A stretch of DNA of 64,000 nt, taken from the NCBI RefSeq assembly GCF_000307265.1, contig NZ_DF158898.1, positions 62,001-126,000 of the forward strand. The letters run 5' to 3'. Origin of the DNA: Oscillibacter ruminantium GH1 (GTDB taxonomy: Bacteria > Bacillota > Clostridia > Oscillospirales > Oscillospiraceae). A model generated the notes under the pieces. That model did not search any database, was not told the DNA's origin, and saw nothing but the letters and a program-made list of their open reading frames with translations. This document shows, piece after piece, positions 24,624-32,854 of this stretch (the first letter of the stretch is position 1; every line of letters begins with the position of its first letter). Made by a program: the position numbers and the translations under genes.

Positions 24624-24872
24624 ATGTCGAACGAAGAGGTATTTCAAACGATGCGCGATCTGGTGGCCGAGCAATTTGCTCAGGAGCCGGATGAAGTGAC
24701 AATGGACACGTCTTTTGAGGAAGATCTTGGCGCGGATTCGGTAGATCTCGTGGAACTGGTAATGGCCATGGAGGAAGAATTTGACGTGGGTGAAATCCAA
24801 GAAGACGATCTGAGCGATTTGAAGACGGTGGGGGACGCGGTCCACTACATTGTCGGAAAACTGAACAAATGA
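24624..24872 (+). CDS. acpP: acyl carrier protein
   Basis: 82 residues from ATG 24624. The phosphopantetheine attachment serine is in the conserved GADSVDLVEL (Ser39), within a four-helix acidic protein rich in Glu/Asp as usual. GAGGGGTG precedes the start; a GTG three codons upstream is less likely. It carries growing acyl chains in fatty acid synthesis and supplies acyl groups to PlsX just upstream. A hairpin-like GCCCCGCCCAGTGCGGGGTTTCC lies after the stop, inside the gap to rnc. Confidence 0.95.
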   Translation: MSNEEVFQTMRDLVAEQFAQEPDEVTMDTSFEEDLGADSVDLVELVMAMEEEFDVGEIQEDDLSDLKTVGDAVHYIVGKLNK

Positions 24873-24928
24873 GAAGGAATGCCCCGCCCAGTGCGGGGTT
24901 TCCTTTTGAGGAGTGTGAGTGTTCTTTT

Positions 24929-25618
24929 ATGAGGGAATTGGAAATCAAATTGGACTATGCTTTCCGAAATACCGCTTTGCTGGACGAGGCGCTGAATCAC
25001 AGCTCTTACGCCAACGAACACCGGGGGCGGAAAATGAACAGCAACGAGCGTCTGGAATTCTTGGGCGACTCGGTGCTGGGCTTTGTGACGGCGGAGTTCT
25101 TGTTTTTGCAGCATCCCGACCTGCCTGAGGGGGACTTGACCCGTATCCGGGCGGCGCTGGTATGCGAACAGAGCCTTTATGAGGTGGCGCGGAAGCTGGA
25201 ACTTGGCCGTTACCTGAAGCTGGGTAAGGGCGAAGAAGCCGGAGGCGGCCGGGAGCGGACGTCCATTTTGGCGGACGCCACGGAGGCAGTCTTTGCCGCC
25301 GTGTATCTGGATGGCGGCATCGAAGCGGCTTCCGCGCTGATCCACCGGTGCCTGTTGGACGCGGAGAAGGAAGAGGCCGTGGAAGAGCGGCGGCGGGACT
25401 ATAAAACGGAGCTTCAGGAGCTGGTCCAGCGCAAGGCGGATCAGAGTCTGCTTTACCGCATGGCGGGCGAAGAAGGGCCGGATCATGACAAGACCTTTTT
25501 GGCCGAGGTTTTACTCAACGGCGCGGTCGTTGGCGATGGCGGCGGCCACAGCAAGAAGGAGGCGGAGCAGTCCGCCGCCCGAACAGCTCTGGAAAAGCTG
25601 ACAAACATACAAAAGTGA
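24929..25618 (+). CDS. rnc: ribonuclease III
   Basis: 229 residues from ATG 24929; GAGGAG is somewhat far (15 bases) and the frame is open upstream, but homologues start here. The nuclease domain carries the signature NERLEFLGDSVLGFVTAEFL (residues 36-55) and DATEAVFAAVYLDGG with the second acidic metal ligands. A double-stranded RNA-binding domain covers about 158-227 (DYKTELQELVQRKADQ to KKEAEQSAARTALEKL). It cuts double-stranded RNA in rRNA maturation and RNA decay. Placement after acpP is common in Firmicutes. Confidence 0.95.
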   Translation: MRELEIKLDYAFRNTALLDEALNHSSYANEHRGRKMNSNERLEFLGDSVLGFVTAEFLFLQHPDLPEGDLTRIRAALVCEQSLYEVARKLELGRYLKLGKGEEAGGGRERTSILADATEAVFAAVYLDGGIEAASALIHRCLLDAEKEEAVEERRRDYKTELQELVQRKADQSLLYRMAGEEGPDHDKTFLAEVLLNGAVVGDGGGHSKKEAEQSAARTALEKLTNIQK

Positions 25619-25624
25619 ACGCAA

Positions 25625-25650
25625 GAGGCGGCGGGGAAACCCGCCGCCTC
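25625..25650 (+). terminator. GC-rich hairpin after rnc
   Basis: GAGGCGGCGGG and CCCGCCGCCTC form an 11-base-pair stem with a GAAA tetraloop seven bases after the rnc stop. No T-tract follows, so it may protect the 3' end rather than terminate by itself. Confidence 0.5.
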
Positions 25651-25794
25651 GGTCTGCTGAAAAGGGGGCGGAATCCGAACGGAGGGCAGTGCAATGCCTG
25701 TGTGTCTGCTGAACTGGGCCGACTGAAAATCCACCGCCGTGTGGGGACTGGTTCTGTCTGGCCGTCGTAAATATGACTGGAATTTTACAGGCTG

Positions 25795-25806
25795 CTGTGA
25801 TATAAT
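25795..25806 (+). promoter_or_regulatory. candidate extended -10 promoter for uppP
   Basis: TGTGATATAAT with a perfect TATAAT at 25801-25806; the -35 region at normal spacing (near 25778) is poor. uppP starts 120 bases downstream. The rest of the 307-base gap between rnc and uppP shows nothing more. Confidence 0.4.
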
Positions 25807-25925
25807 TCCAAATGGTATTGCGATCTGCGCTGGGTGGGAAGAATGCGTGTATCGCTGAAAACCGGATTTTGTCCGCTTGCGCGGGACCGGAGAATGATCT
25901 TACATATAAAAGGAGAGTGGAGCTT

Positions 25926-26771
25926 TTGTCATTGCTCACGTCTATCGTCCTGGGGTTTATTCAGGGCGTTTCTGAGTTTCTACCGATTTCCAGCTCCGGC
26001 CATCTGGCCATTGCGGAATATGTGCTGGGGCAGACGGGGCTTGGAACCCCGCCGGACTTTTTTGACGTGCTGCTGCATTTGGGTACGCTGGTGGCCGTGT
26101 TCGCGGCCTATTGGGCGGACATCAAGGCCATGGTTTTTGAGCTTTTCCACGGGATTGGGGACCTTGTTCATCATTCCACGCCCACGCCGCTGCCTCCGGC
26201 ACGGCGGATGATCTTTCTCATCATCGTGGGGACGCTGCCGCTGTTTGCGGTGCTGCCCTTTAAGGACAAGATTGAGGGATTGTCCAGCAACATCTACTTT
26301 GTGGCTGTGGCGCTGATTCTGACCGGTTGCCTGCTGTTTGCCAGCGACCGGGTGCGCAGAGGCCGCAAGACCGAGCGTTCCGCCACGATGCTGGATGTGA
26401 TTTTGGTCGGCATTGGGCAGGCCATTGCTACCTGCCCGGGCATTTCCCGCTCCGGAACCACCATTACCGCAGGGTGTTTTGTGGGCTTTGAGCGGAAATT
26501 TGCCGTGCGCTTTTCCTTCCTGCTGTCCATCCCCGCTGTGCTGGGAGCCAACATCCTGACGCTGAAGGACGCGGCGGAGGCCGGGATCAACTGGGGCGAT
26601 GTGCCGGTATATCTGGCGGGAGTTCTGGTGGCTGCAGTGGTGGGATACGGCTGTATCCGGCTGCTGAAAATGATTGCGGACAAGGGAAAATTCGGCTGGT
26701 TTGCGTATTACTGCTGGGCCATGGGCCTTTTGACGCTGGTTGTCACCTTTGTCAAAAATACCACGGCTTAA
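25926..26771 (+). CDS. uppP: undecaprenyl-diphosphatase UppP (BacA family)
   Basis: 281 residues from a TTG at 25926, chosen because AAAAGGAG ends 10 bases upstream; the GTG at 25917 is too close to it, and an upstream ATG at 25812 has no site. Signature motifs are at residues 13-30 (GVSEFLPISSSGHLAIAE) and near 165 (ATCPGISRSGTTITAG), which hold the catalytic residues. About eight transmembrane helices. It recycles undecaprenyl pyrophosphate for cell-wall synthesis and gives bacitracin tolerance. ftsK follows after 37 bases, likely cotranscribed. Confidence 0.93.
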   Translation: MSLLTSIVLGFIQGVSEFLPISSSGHLAIAEYVLGQTGLGTPPDFFDVLLHLGTLVAVFAAYWADIKAMVFELFHGIGDLVHHSTPTPLPPARRMIFLIIVGTLPLFAVLPFKDKIEGLSSNIYFVAVALILTGCLLFASDRVRRGRKTERSATMLDVILVGIGQAIATCPGISRSGTTITAGCFVGFERKFAVRFSFLLSIPAVLGANILTLKDAAEAGINWGDVPVYLAGVLVAAVVGYGCIRLLKMIADKGKFGWFAYYCWAMGLLTLVVTFVKNTTA

Positions 26772-26808
26772 TTGAGGATTTTTACAGAAGAACGAGGGAG
26801 GTACCACT

Positions 26809-29409
26809 GTGGCGAGCACCGCGACGAAAAAGAAAGGAACGACGAAAAAAACCACCGGAGGCCGAAGAAAAGCGGCTCCTCCGGTGAAAAGACCTGTGCG
26901 CAGGGAAGCGGGAGGCATTGTTTGCCTTGTGCTGGCGCTGTGCGCAACAGTGAACTATTTCGGTGTTGACGCCGTTTTTATTGACTGGTTCGCCGTGCTG
27001 CTGAAGGGCCTGTTTGGGTATGGCTATTGGCTGGCAGGCCCTTCGCTTGTCTTGGCGGGACTCATTTTGTTGCTGCATCGCGGGCGGCCGGTGGCCGCGC
27101 GGGTGACTTGCGCCCTACTGATTACCCTCTTGTTCGGAACTCTGACGCACATGATTTTGCTGAAAGACGGATATGAGGTTGCGCAGGGCCTTTTGAAGAC
27201 CCTGTGGACCACCGGCAATGCGCTTCAATCCGGCGGCGCGGTTTCCGGACTGCTTGCCGTTGGGGCTGTTATGGCGTTTTCAAGGATTGCTTCCATCATC
27301 ATTTTCGTGGTGTTGGCTCTTGTGCTGCTCATGGTCGCGCTTCATATCACGCCTAGCGATCTTATGGAAAAGCACCGCAATCGCCCCCGGTACCAGCCGG
27401 AGCCTGAAAAACCCGCGCGTCCGGTTCCCGCCATTCCTGCCGAAGCGCCTCGCCGCAGGGGAGAGGCGCGCTCTGCCATCGACATTCCGCTGGATGGCGA
27501 GGAAAGACCGACACCGGAAAAGAAGCCGGGCCTGCTCAAAGGCTTTTTCCGCCAGAAATCGGATCAGCAGATCACGCCGGATCAGCTTTTGGCAGAGGAG
27601 GCGGCAAAGAATGCCGCCCATCCGGTTCAGCCTGAAACCCCGGTTGCTCCGCCGGAACCGTTCTCCATGCCCGCGCCGGTGGTTGCGCCGATCTTCACGC
27701 CGTCTCCCGCTCCCGTGCCGCCTCCCGCGCCTGCGGCGATTCCGGTAACCCCGGCAATTCCGGCGATGGCGCCGCCAGCAGCGGCGGAGAAGCCCAAGTC
27801 TGTCGTGGGAGAGGTGGCTGCGGCTACCGCAGAGGTCACAGCCCAGATCGAGGGCGCCATGACCGCCCCCGAAAATGCTTATCAGTTCCCGCCGATCACA
27901 CTGCTCAGCGAGAATGCGGGCAGCGACTTTACCGAAGCCGGGGCGGAGCTGCGGAATAACGCCCGCCGTCTCAGTGAGACGCTGAAGAGCTTTGGCGTGG
28001 AGGCCACGGCGGGAGAGGTGGTCCACGGGCCCACCGTCACCCGGTATGAATTCGTGCTGGATCAGGGCGTGAAGCTTTCCAAAATCACAAACCTGTCGGA
28101 CGATATTGCGCTGGCGCTGGGTGCCTCCGGCGTTCGCATCGCGCCCATTCCGGACAAAATCTCCGTAGTGGGCATTGAGGTTCCCAACAAGCATGTTTCC
28201 TCCGTCCTGATTCGGGACGTAGTGGAGTCCAATACCTTTGTAAACCACAAATCCACGGTGTCCTTTGCCGTGGGCAAGGACATTGGCGGGCACTGCATCG
28301 TGGGCGATATCGGAAAGCTGCCCCACGTATTGATTGCGGGAACCACCGGCTCCGGTAAATCCGTGTGTACCAACTCCCTGATTGTCAGTCTCATGTATAA
28401 GTCTACCCCTGATGAGGTGCGCTTTATCATGGTGGACCCGAAAATGGTGGAGCTGGCTCCCTACAACGGCATTCCCCATCTGCTGATCCCTGTGGTGACA
28501 GACCCGAAAAAGGCTGCCGGGGCATTGCAATGGGCGGTGTACGAGATGATGAAGCGGTACAAGATCTTTTCGGAGCACAACGTGAAGGATCTGAAGGGCT
28601 ACAACGCCCTTGCAAGGACCGACGAAGAGCTGAGCACCATGCCCTCTGTGGTGGTGGTCATCGACGAGCTGGCGGACTTGATGCTGGTGGCGGCGAAAGA
28701 GGTGGAAGAATCCATCTGCCGCGTGGCGCAGATGGGGCGTGCGGCTGGGATGCACTTAGTCATCGCCACCCAGCGGCCCTCCGCCGACGTGATTACCGGC
28801 ATCATGAAGGCAAATATCCCCAGCCGAATTGCCTTCGCCGTGGCGTCCTCGCTGGAATCCCGCATCATTTTGGACACGCAGGGCGCGGAAAAGCTGGTTG
28901 GCCGGGGCGATATGCTGTACTTCCCCCTTGGTTCCGGCAAGCCCACCCGTGTGCAGGGCTGTTTTATCAGCCCGGAGGAGATCGAACGGGTGGTGACCTT
29001 TGCCAAGCAAACCGGCGAAGCCCACTACTCCGACGAAGTTATGCAGAAAATTGAGGAGAGTGTGCAGGAGAAGGAAAAATCCGCGGGCGGAAAGAATGCC
29101 GCCGCCGTGGACGCCGCCGAGGACGAGGGAGACGAGCTGCTGCCCGCCGCCGTGGACGTGGTGCTGGAAACCGGACAGGCCAGCGTTTCCATGCTCCAGC
29201 GGCGACTGAAACTCGGGTATTCCCGCGCCGCCCGTCTGGTGGACCAGATGGAGCAGCGGGGGATTGTGGGTCCTTTTGAGGGGTCCAAGCCCCGCCAACT
29301 GCTGATTACAAAGGAGAAGTGGCAGGAAATGCAGATGGGCGGCCAGAGTTCCGCCGCGCCTCAACCTGATGCACCGCCCTTTGACGAAGCATCGCCGGAA
29401 GAAGAATAA
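26809..29409 (+). CDS. ftsK: DNA translocase FtsK/SpoIIIE
   Basis: 866 residues from GTG 26809 with GGGAGG seven bases upstream. A basic start (TKKKGTTKKTTGGRRK), four transmembrane helices (about 38-190), a Pro/Ala-rich linker (190-350), then the motor: alpha domain, beta domain with Walker A GTTGSGKSV near 510, Walker B VVVIDELADLML near 620, ATQRPSADVITGIMKANIPSRIAF, and a C-terminal gamma winged helix (about 780-840) that reads polar DNA motifs. It pumps chromosome DNA through the septum at division and into the forespore if the host sporulates. Whether it is the vegetative FtsK or SpoIIIE cannot be told apart. Confidence 0.95.
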   Translation: MASTATKKKGTTKKTTGGRRKAAPPVKRPVRREAGGIVCLVLALCATVNYFGVDAVFIDWFAVLLKGLFGYGYWLAGPSLVLAGLILLLHRGRPVAARVTCALLITLLFGTLTHMILLKDGYEVAQGLLKTLWTTGNALQSGGAVSGLLAVGAVMAFSRIASIIIFVVLALVLLMVALHITPSDLMEKHRNRPRYQPEPEKPARPVPAIPAEAPRRRGEARSAIDIPLDGEERPTPEKKPGLLKGFFRQKSDQQITPDQLLAEEAAKNAAHPVQPETPVAPPEPFSMPAPVVAPIFTPSPAPVPPPAPAAIPVTPAIPAMAPPAAAEKPKSVVGEVAAATAEVTAQIEGAMTAPENAYQFPPITLLSENAGSDFTEAGAELRNNARRLSETLKSFGVEATAGEVVHGPTVTRYEFVLDQGVKLSKITNLSDDIALALGASGVRIAPIPDKISVVGIEVPNKHVSSVLIRDVVESNTFVNHKSTVSFAVGKDIGGHCIVGDIGKLPHVLIAGTTGSGKSVCTNSLIVSLMYKSTPDEVRFIMVDPKMVELAPYNGIPHLLIPVVTDPKKAAGALQWAVYEMMKRYKIFSEHNVKDLKGYNALARTDEELSTMPSVVVVIDELADLMLVAAKEVEESICRVAQMGRAAGMHLVIATQRPSADVITGIMKANIPSRIAFAVASSLESRIILDTQGAEKLVGRGDMLYFPLGSGKPTRVQGCFISPEEIERVVTFAKQTGEAHYSDEVMQKIEESVQEKEKSAGGKNAAAVDAAEDEGDELLPAAVDVVLETGQASVSMLQRRLKLGYSRAARLVDQMEQRGIVGPFEGSKPRQLLITKEKWQEMQMGGQSSAAPQPDAPPFDEASPEEE

Positions 29410-29422
29410 CGAGCGAACTAGA

Positions 29423-29465
29423 CCGCCGGATGGGAGGAAAGTCTTCCTGTCCGGCGGCTTTTTCT
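29423..29465 (+). terminator. intrinsic terminator after ftsK
   Basis: CCGCCGGA (29423) and TCCGGCGG (29450) with an inner AGGAA/TTCCT stem, followed by CTTTTTCTTT. Confidence 0.85.
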
Positions 29466-29558
29466 TTGTTAAATATGTATAATTTTTAACAAGGATACTC
29501 CGTTTGGTACTGTACAAATTGTCATGTCCCACAGGGGGAAACCGACCATAGGAAAGTG

Positions 29559-29587
29559 TTGACAAGGGAGGCAAACGCGCTTAGAAT
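29559..29587 (+). promoter_or_regulatory. promoter of the aminotransferase gene
   Basis: TTGACA (29559-29564), 17-base spacer, TAGAAT (29582-29587), 58 bases ahead of the start codon. Confidence 0.75.
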
Positions 29588-29644
29588 GGAAGTATAAACC
29601 AGTGTGCGCAGGCAGTTTTGAAAATAATAAGGAGGTATCCTGTC

Positions 29645-30835
29645 ATGAAATTTTCGAGCAAGATCGAAAAGTGCGGACTGTCCCCCATGCGGAAGTTCCA
29701 CCCCTTTGCAGTGGCGGCGGAAGCAAAGGGACGCAAGATCTACCACCTGAATATCGGCCAGCCCGACATTGAAACGCCCCCCGTCTTTTTTGACGCGGTG
29801 AAGGAATTTAAGCAGCCTGTCCTGGCATATGCCCCATCCCCCGGAATCCCCGAACTGGTGGAAGCTGTTCGCAGCTACTATGCGAAGCTGGAAATCAAGC
29901 TGGAGTCCGGTGATATTCTGGCTGCCACCGGCGGCAGCGAGGCGCTGGAAATGGTTTTGGAGTGCATTCTGGACGACGGGGACGAAATCTTGATCCCTGA
30001 GCCTTTCTATCCCAACTACAACACATTTACCCGGGTTACCGGCGGAAAGATCCACCCCATCCCCACCACCCCGGAGGAGGGCTACCACTACGCCGACCGC
30101 AAGAAGATCGAGGCAGAGATCAACGAGCACACCCGCGCCATCATGGTCACCAACCCCGGCAACCCCACCGGCGTGGTTCTGACTCACGAGGAAATGAAGC
30201 TGATCGTGGACATTGCCAAGGAGCACAACCTGTTTGTCATCGGTGACGAGGTGTACCGCGAGTTTGTATATGGCGGCGAGAAGCTGGCCACCTTGCTGGA
30301 ATTTGAGGATGCGGCAGAGAACGTCATCGTGATCGACTCCGTGTCCAAGCGGTTCTCCGCCTGCGGCGCCCGTGTGGGCGTTCTGATCTCCCGCAACAAG
30401 GAACTGATGTCCCACGCTATGAAGTATTGCCAAGGCCGTCTCTGCTCCGCCACGCTGGATCAGGTGGGCGCTGCCGCGCTGTACACAGTGGGTCCCGAGT
30501 ATTTTGCCGCTGTTCGTGACGAGTACAAGAAGCGCCGCGATACCTGCATGGCCGGTCTTGAGAAAATTCCCGGCGTGGTTTGCAAGTGCCCCAAGGGCGC
30601 GTTTTACATCATGGCCAAGCTGCCGGTGGACAACACCGACACCTTCCAGCAGTGGCTGCTGGAGAACTTTGAGGATCATGGCGATACCGTTATGTTCGCC
30701 CCCGGCGAGGGCTTCTACGCCACTCCCGGTAAGGGCCGGGACGAGGTTCGCCTTGCTTACGTTTTGAAGCAGGCTGATCTGGAGCGTGCCATGGAGTTGT
30801 TGGCGCTGGGCATTCAGGCCTACAACGCCCGATAA
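29645..30835 (+). CDS. class I/II pyridoxal-phosphate aminotransferase (aspartate aminotransferase-like)
   Basis: 396 residues from ATG 29645 with AAGGAGGT nine bases upstream; an in-frame ATG further up lacks a site. Fold type I landmarks: ATGGSEALEMVLECI near residue 98, the Asn-Pro-Gly-Asn-Pro-Thr-Gly loop near 170, DEVYREF near 202 holding the pyridine-N Asp and Tyr, and the Schiff-base lysine in DSVSKRFSACGARVG near 240. The family moves amino groups between an amino acid and a 2-oxoacid; the exact substrates (Asp, Ala or aromatic) are not fixed by these motifs. Single-gene unit with its own promoter and terminator. Confidence 0.88.
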   Translation: MKFSSKIEKCGLSPMRKFHPFAVAAEAKGRKIYHLNIGQPDIETPPVFFDAVKEFKQPVLAYAPSPGIPELVEAVRSYYAKLEIKLESGDILAATGGSEALEMVLECILDDGDEILIPEPFYPNYNTFTRVTGGKIHPIPTTPEEGYHYADRKKIEAEINEHTRAIMVTNPGNPTGVVLTHEEMKLIVDIAKEHNLFVIGDEVYREFVYGGEKLATLLEFEDAAENVIVIDSVSKRFSACGARVGVLISRNKELMSHAMKYCQGRLCSATLDQVGAAALYTVGPEYFAAVRDEYKKRRDTCMAGLEKIPGVVCKCPKGAFYIMAKLPVDNTDTFQQWLLENFEDHGDTVMFAPGEGFYATPGKGRDEVRLAYVLKQADLERAMELLALGIQAYNAR

Positions 30836-30844
30836 CTGAATCGG

Positions 30845-30876
30845 AAAAAGCCTGCGGCATAGCCGCAGGCTTTTTT
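30845..30876 (+). terminator. intrinsic terminator after the aminotransferase
   Basis: GCCTGCGGC and GCCGCAGGC around ATA, followed by TTTTTT and preceded by AAAAA. Confidence 0.92.
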
Positions 30877-31039
30877 GCCCGTAGAAAACGGTATAAGGAA
30901 GAGCTGCGGACACTTCCGCAGATTGCATCTAAAAGTTTTAGCTCCGAATGCAGGCGGAGGTGACCTGTTTTCTCCAACTGCGGGGACTGCACAGTGTGGT
31001 TCCGGAACTGAAATTCCGTGAGGCTCGGCAGGGCTTTTC

Positions 31040-31085
31040 AAACAACGCTCCCCCGAAAAAGGCAACGCCTTTTCCGGGGGAGCGT
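31040..31085 (-). terminator. terminator of the malic enzyme gene
   Basis: CGCTCCCCCGAAAAAGG (31046) and CCTTTTCCGGGGGAGCG (31068) form a long stem; on the minus strand TTGTTTG follows. It lies 13 bases beyond the malic enzyme stop. Confidence 0.7.
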
Positions 31086-31097
31086 TTGGGTATCGTC

Positions 31098-32273
31098 TCA
31101 GATGCGGGCAACGCCGGTCCGCCGCGCCGCCTCCGCCACGGCCTTTGCCACGGCGGGACCGACGCGGGGATCAAAGGCGGCGGGAATGATATAGTCCTCG
31201 CTGAGTTCTTCATCAGAGATCAGCTCCGCCAGCGCGTGAGCGGCGGCGACTTTCATTTCCTCGTTGATGTCGCTGGCCCGAACGTCGAACACGCCCCGGA
31301 AAATGCCGGGGAAGGCCAAAACGTTGTTGATCTGATTGGGATAGTCGCTGCGACCGGTGGAAATCACCCGTGCTCCGGCGGCTTTCGCCTCGTCGGGGAA
31401 AATCTCCGGTGTGGGGTTAGCGCAGGCGAAGAGAATGGGGTCCTCTGCCATGGAGCGAACCATGTCCTGTGATACAGAGCCGGGGGCGGATACGCCGATG
31501 AATACGTCCGCGCCCGCCATAGCGTCCGTCAGAGAGCCTTTGAGATTACGGGGATTGGTGACCTCCGCCATCTCCGTTTTTATCCAGTTCATACCGGTTT
31601 CCCGGCCCTTATAAATGACTCCCGTGCGGTCGCAGAGGGTCACGTCCTTTGCGCCTGCGGAGAGCAGCAGTTTTGTGATGGCGATTGCCGCCGCGCCCGC
31701 GCCGTTGACCGTAATTTTTACGTCCTCCAGCCGTTTGCCGACGACCTTCAGCGCATTGGTAAGACCCGCCAGGGTGATGACGGCGGTGCCGTGCTGGTCG
31801 TCGTGGAAAATGGGGATGTCGCACTTTTCTTTCAGCTTCCGCTCGATCTCAAAGCACCGGGGTGCGGCAATATCCTCCAGATTTACGCCGCCAAAGCTGC
31901 CGGAGATCATATAAATGGTGTTGACGATCTCGTCCACATCCTTGCTCTTAATGCAAAGAGGGAAGGCGTCCACACCGCCAAATGCCTTAAATAGTACGCA
32001 TTTTCCCTCCATTACGGGCATACCCGCTTCCGGACCGATATCACCCAGCCCCAGAACCGCGCTGCCATCGGTGACCACAAGGCACATGTTGTGGCGGCGC
32101 GTCAGCTCATAGCTTTTGCTGAGGTCTTTCTGAATTTCCAGACAGGGCTGAGCCACACCTGGTGTGTAGGCCAGAGACAGATCGTCTTTGGTGGACACCG
32201 GAACTGTGGCGACGACTTCAATTTTGCCTTTCCACTCTCCGTGCAGGCGCAGGGATTCCTTTGCATAATCCAT
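31098..32273 (-). CDS. NAD-dependent malic enzyme (short bacterial form)
   Basis: 391 residues from ATG 32273, with AAGGAGGAAGCACC before it; the frame continues eight codons upstream without a site. The catalytic malic domain has YTPGVAQPC near residue 37, the catalytic Lys region, and the metal-binding FHDDQHGTAVITLAG near 155. The NAD-binding half has VNGAGAAAIAI near 190 and a later ACANPTPEI. The enzyme oxidatively decarboxylates malate to pyruvate; short forms like this usually use NAD. It could feed pyruvate to the dehydrogenase complex. It is the only minus-strand gene in this part and has its own leader and terminator. Confidence 0.93.
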   Translation of the reverse strand: MDYAKESLRLHGEWKGKIEVVATVPVSTKDDLSLAYTPGVAQPCLEIQKDLSKSYELTRRHNMCLVVTDGSAVLGLGDIGPEAGMPVMEGKCVLFKAFGGVDAFPLCIKSKDVDEIVNTIYMISGSFGGVNLEDIAAPRCFEIERKLKEKCDIPIFHDDQHGTAVITLAGLTNALKVVGKRLEDVKITVNGAGAAAIAITKLLLSAGAKDVTLCDRTGVIYKGRETGMNWIKTEMAEVTNPRNLKGSLTDAMAGADVFIGVSAPGSVSQDMVRSMAEDPILFACANPTPEIFPDEAKAAGARVISTGRSDYPNQINNVLAFPGIFRGVFDVRASDINEEMKVAAAHALAELISDEELSEDYIIPAAFDPRVGPAVAKAVAEAARRTGVARI

Positions 32274-32437
32274 GGTGCTTCCTCCTTGCCGCGCCACAAG
32301 GCGGACGCGGGTATTTGGTCTATTCGTCGAACGGCTGTGAAGCGGTGTTCGCCAATCGTTCCGCGCCGCAGGAACGCCCCCTCCGCCACAGGGCGGAACC
32401 GATGGAGTGCTGCGCGGAATCAGCCGCTTTTTCGACG
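32274..32437 (-). other. structured leader of the malic enzyme transcript
   Basis: About 160 bases between the candidate start and the gene, with stems CCGCC/GGCGG around CTGT (32386-32400) and CGTTCC/GGAACG (32357-32377). No known riboswitch class was recognised. Confidence 0.35.
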
Positions 32438-32466
32438 ATTATACCACAAATCTATGGAATGGGGAA
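32438..32466 (-). promoter_or_regulatory. candidate promoter of malic enzyme
   Basis: On the minus strand a TGGTATAAT (extended -10, TATAAT at 32443-32438) lies about 165 bases ahead of the start codon; the -35 region (TTCCCC) is weak. Confidence 0.45.
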
Positions 32467-32748
32467 CGGCTCTTTCAGGAAACTTTGTAGAAAATTTGGA
32501 AAAAATCCCCTTGCAGCGCATGGATATAGGGGAAAAGTGAGATACTTTTGACACAGCGGCGCGCTTGTGTCCCAATAAAAAGGCGCATGGTATCAGCTAA
32601 AAATGAAAATAAAAGAATTTTATGTTTTTTTGTAAATTTTTCTGTGCCACTTTTAAAAAATAATTCTTAAATAATTTCGATATATTTAACAATTTTTTAA
32701 CGCCATTTCCGGCAAAATAAAGAAAAAGTTGGGAAAGCGTTGTATGAC

Positions 32749-32777
32749 TTGACGAACAACTTTGATGCATGTACAAT
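32749..32777 (+). promoter_or_regulatory. promoter of the OPT transporter operon
   Basis: TTGACG (32749-32754), 17-base spacer, TACAAT (32772-32777). The upstream 32560-32740 stretch is very AT-rich and holds no gene. Confidence 0.7.
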
Positions 32778-32854
32778 AGGTTCACAGAATGTTCATGGAC
32801 CGTGTACATCTCTGTAAAGCACTAATTCATTAAAGTGAAAGAGGGGAAAATTCA

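Noticed and set aside
29466-29492. TTGTTAAA and TTTAACAA pair suggesting a Rex redox-sensor site
   Set aside because: The half-sites are 11 bases apart, much more than the Rex spacing of a few bases, and the pair lies directly after the ftsK terminator.
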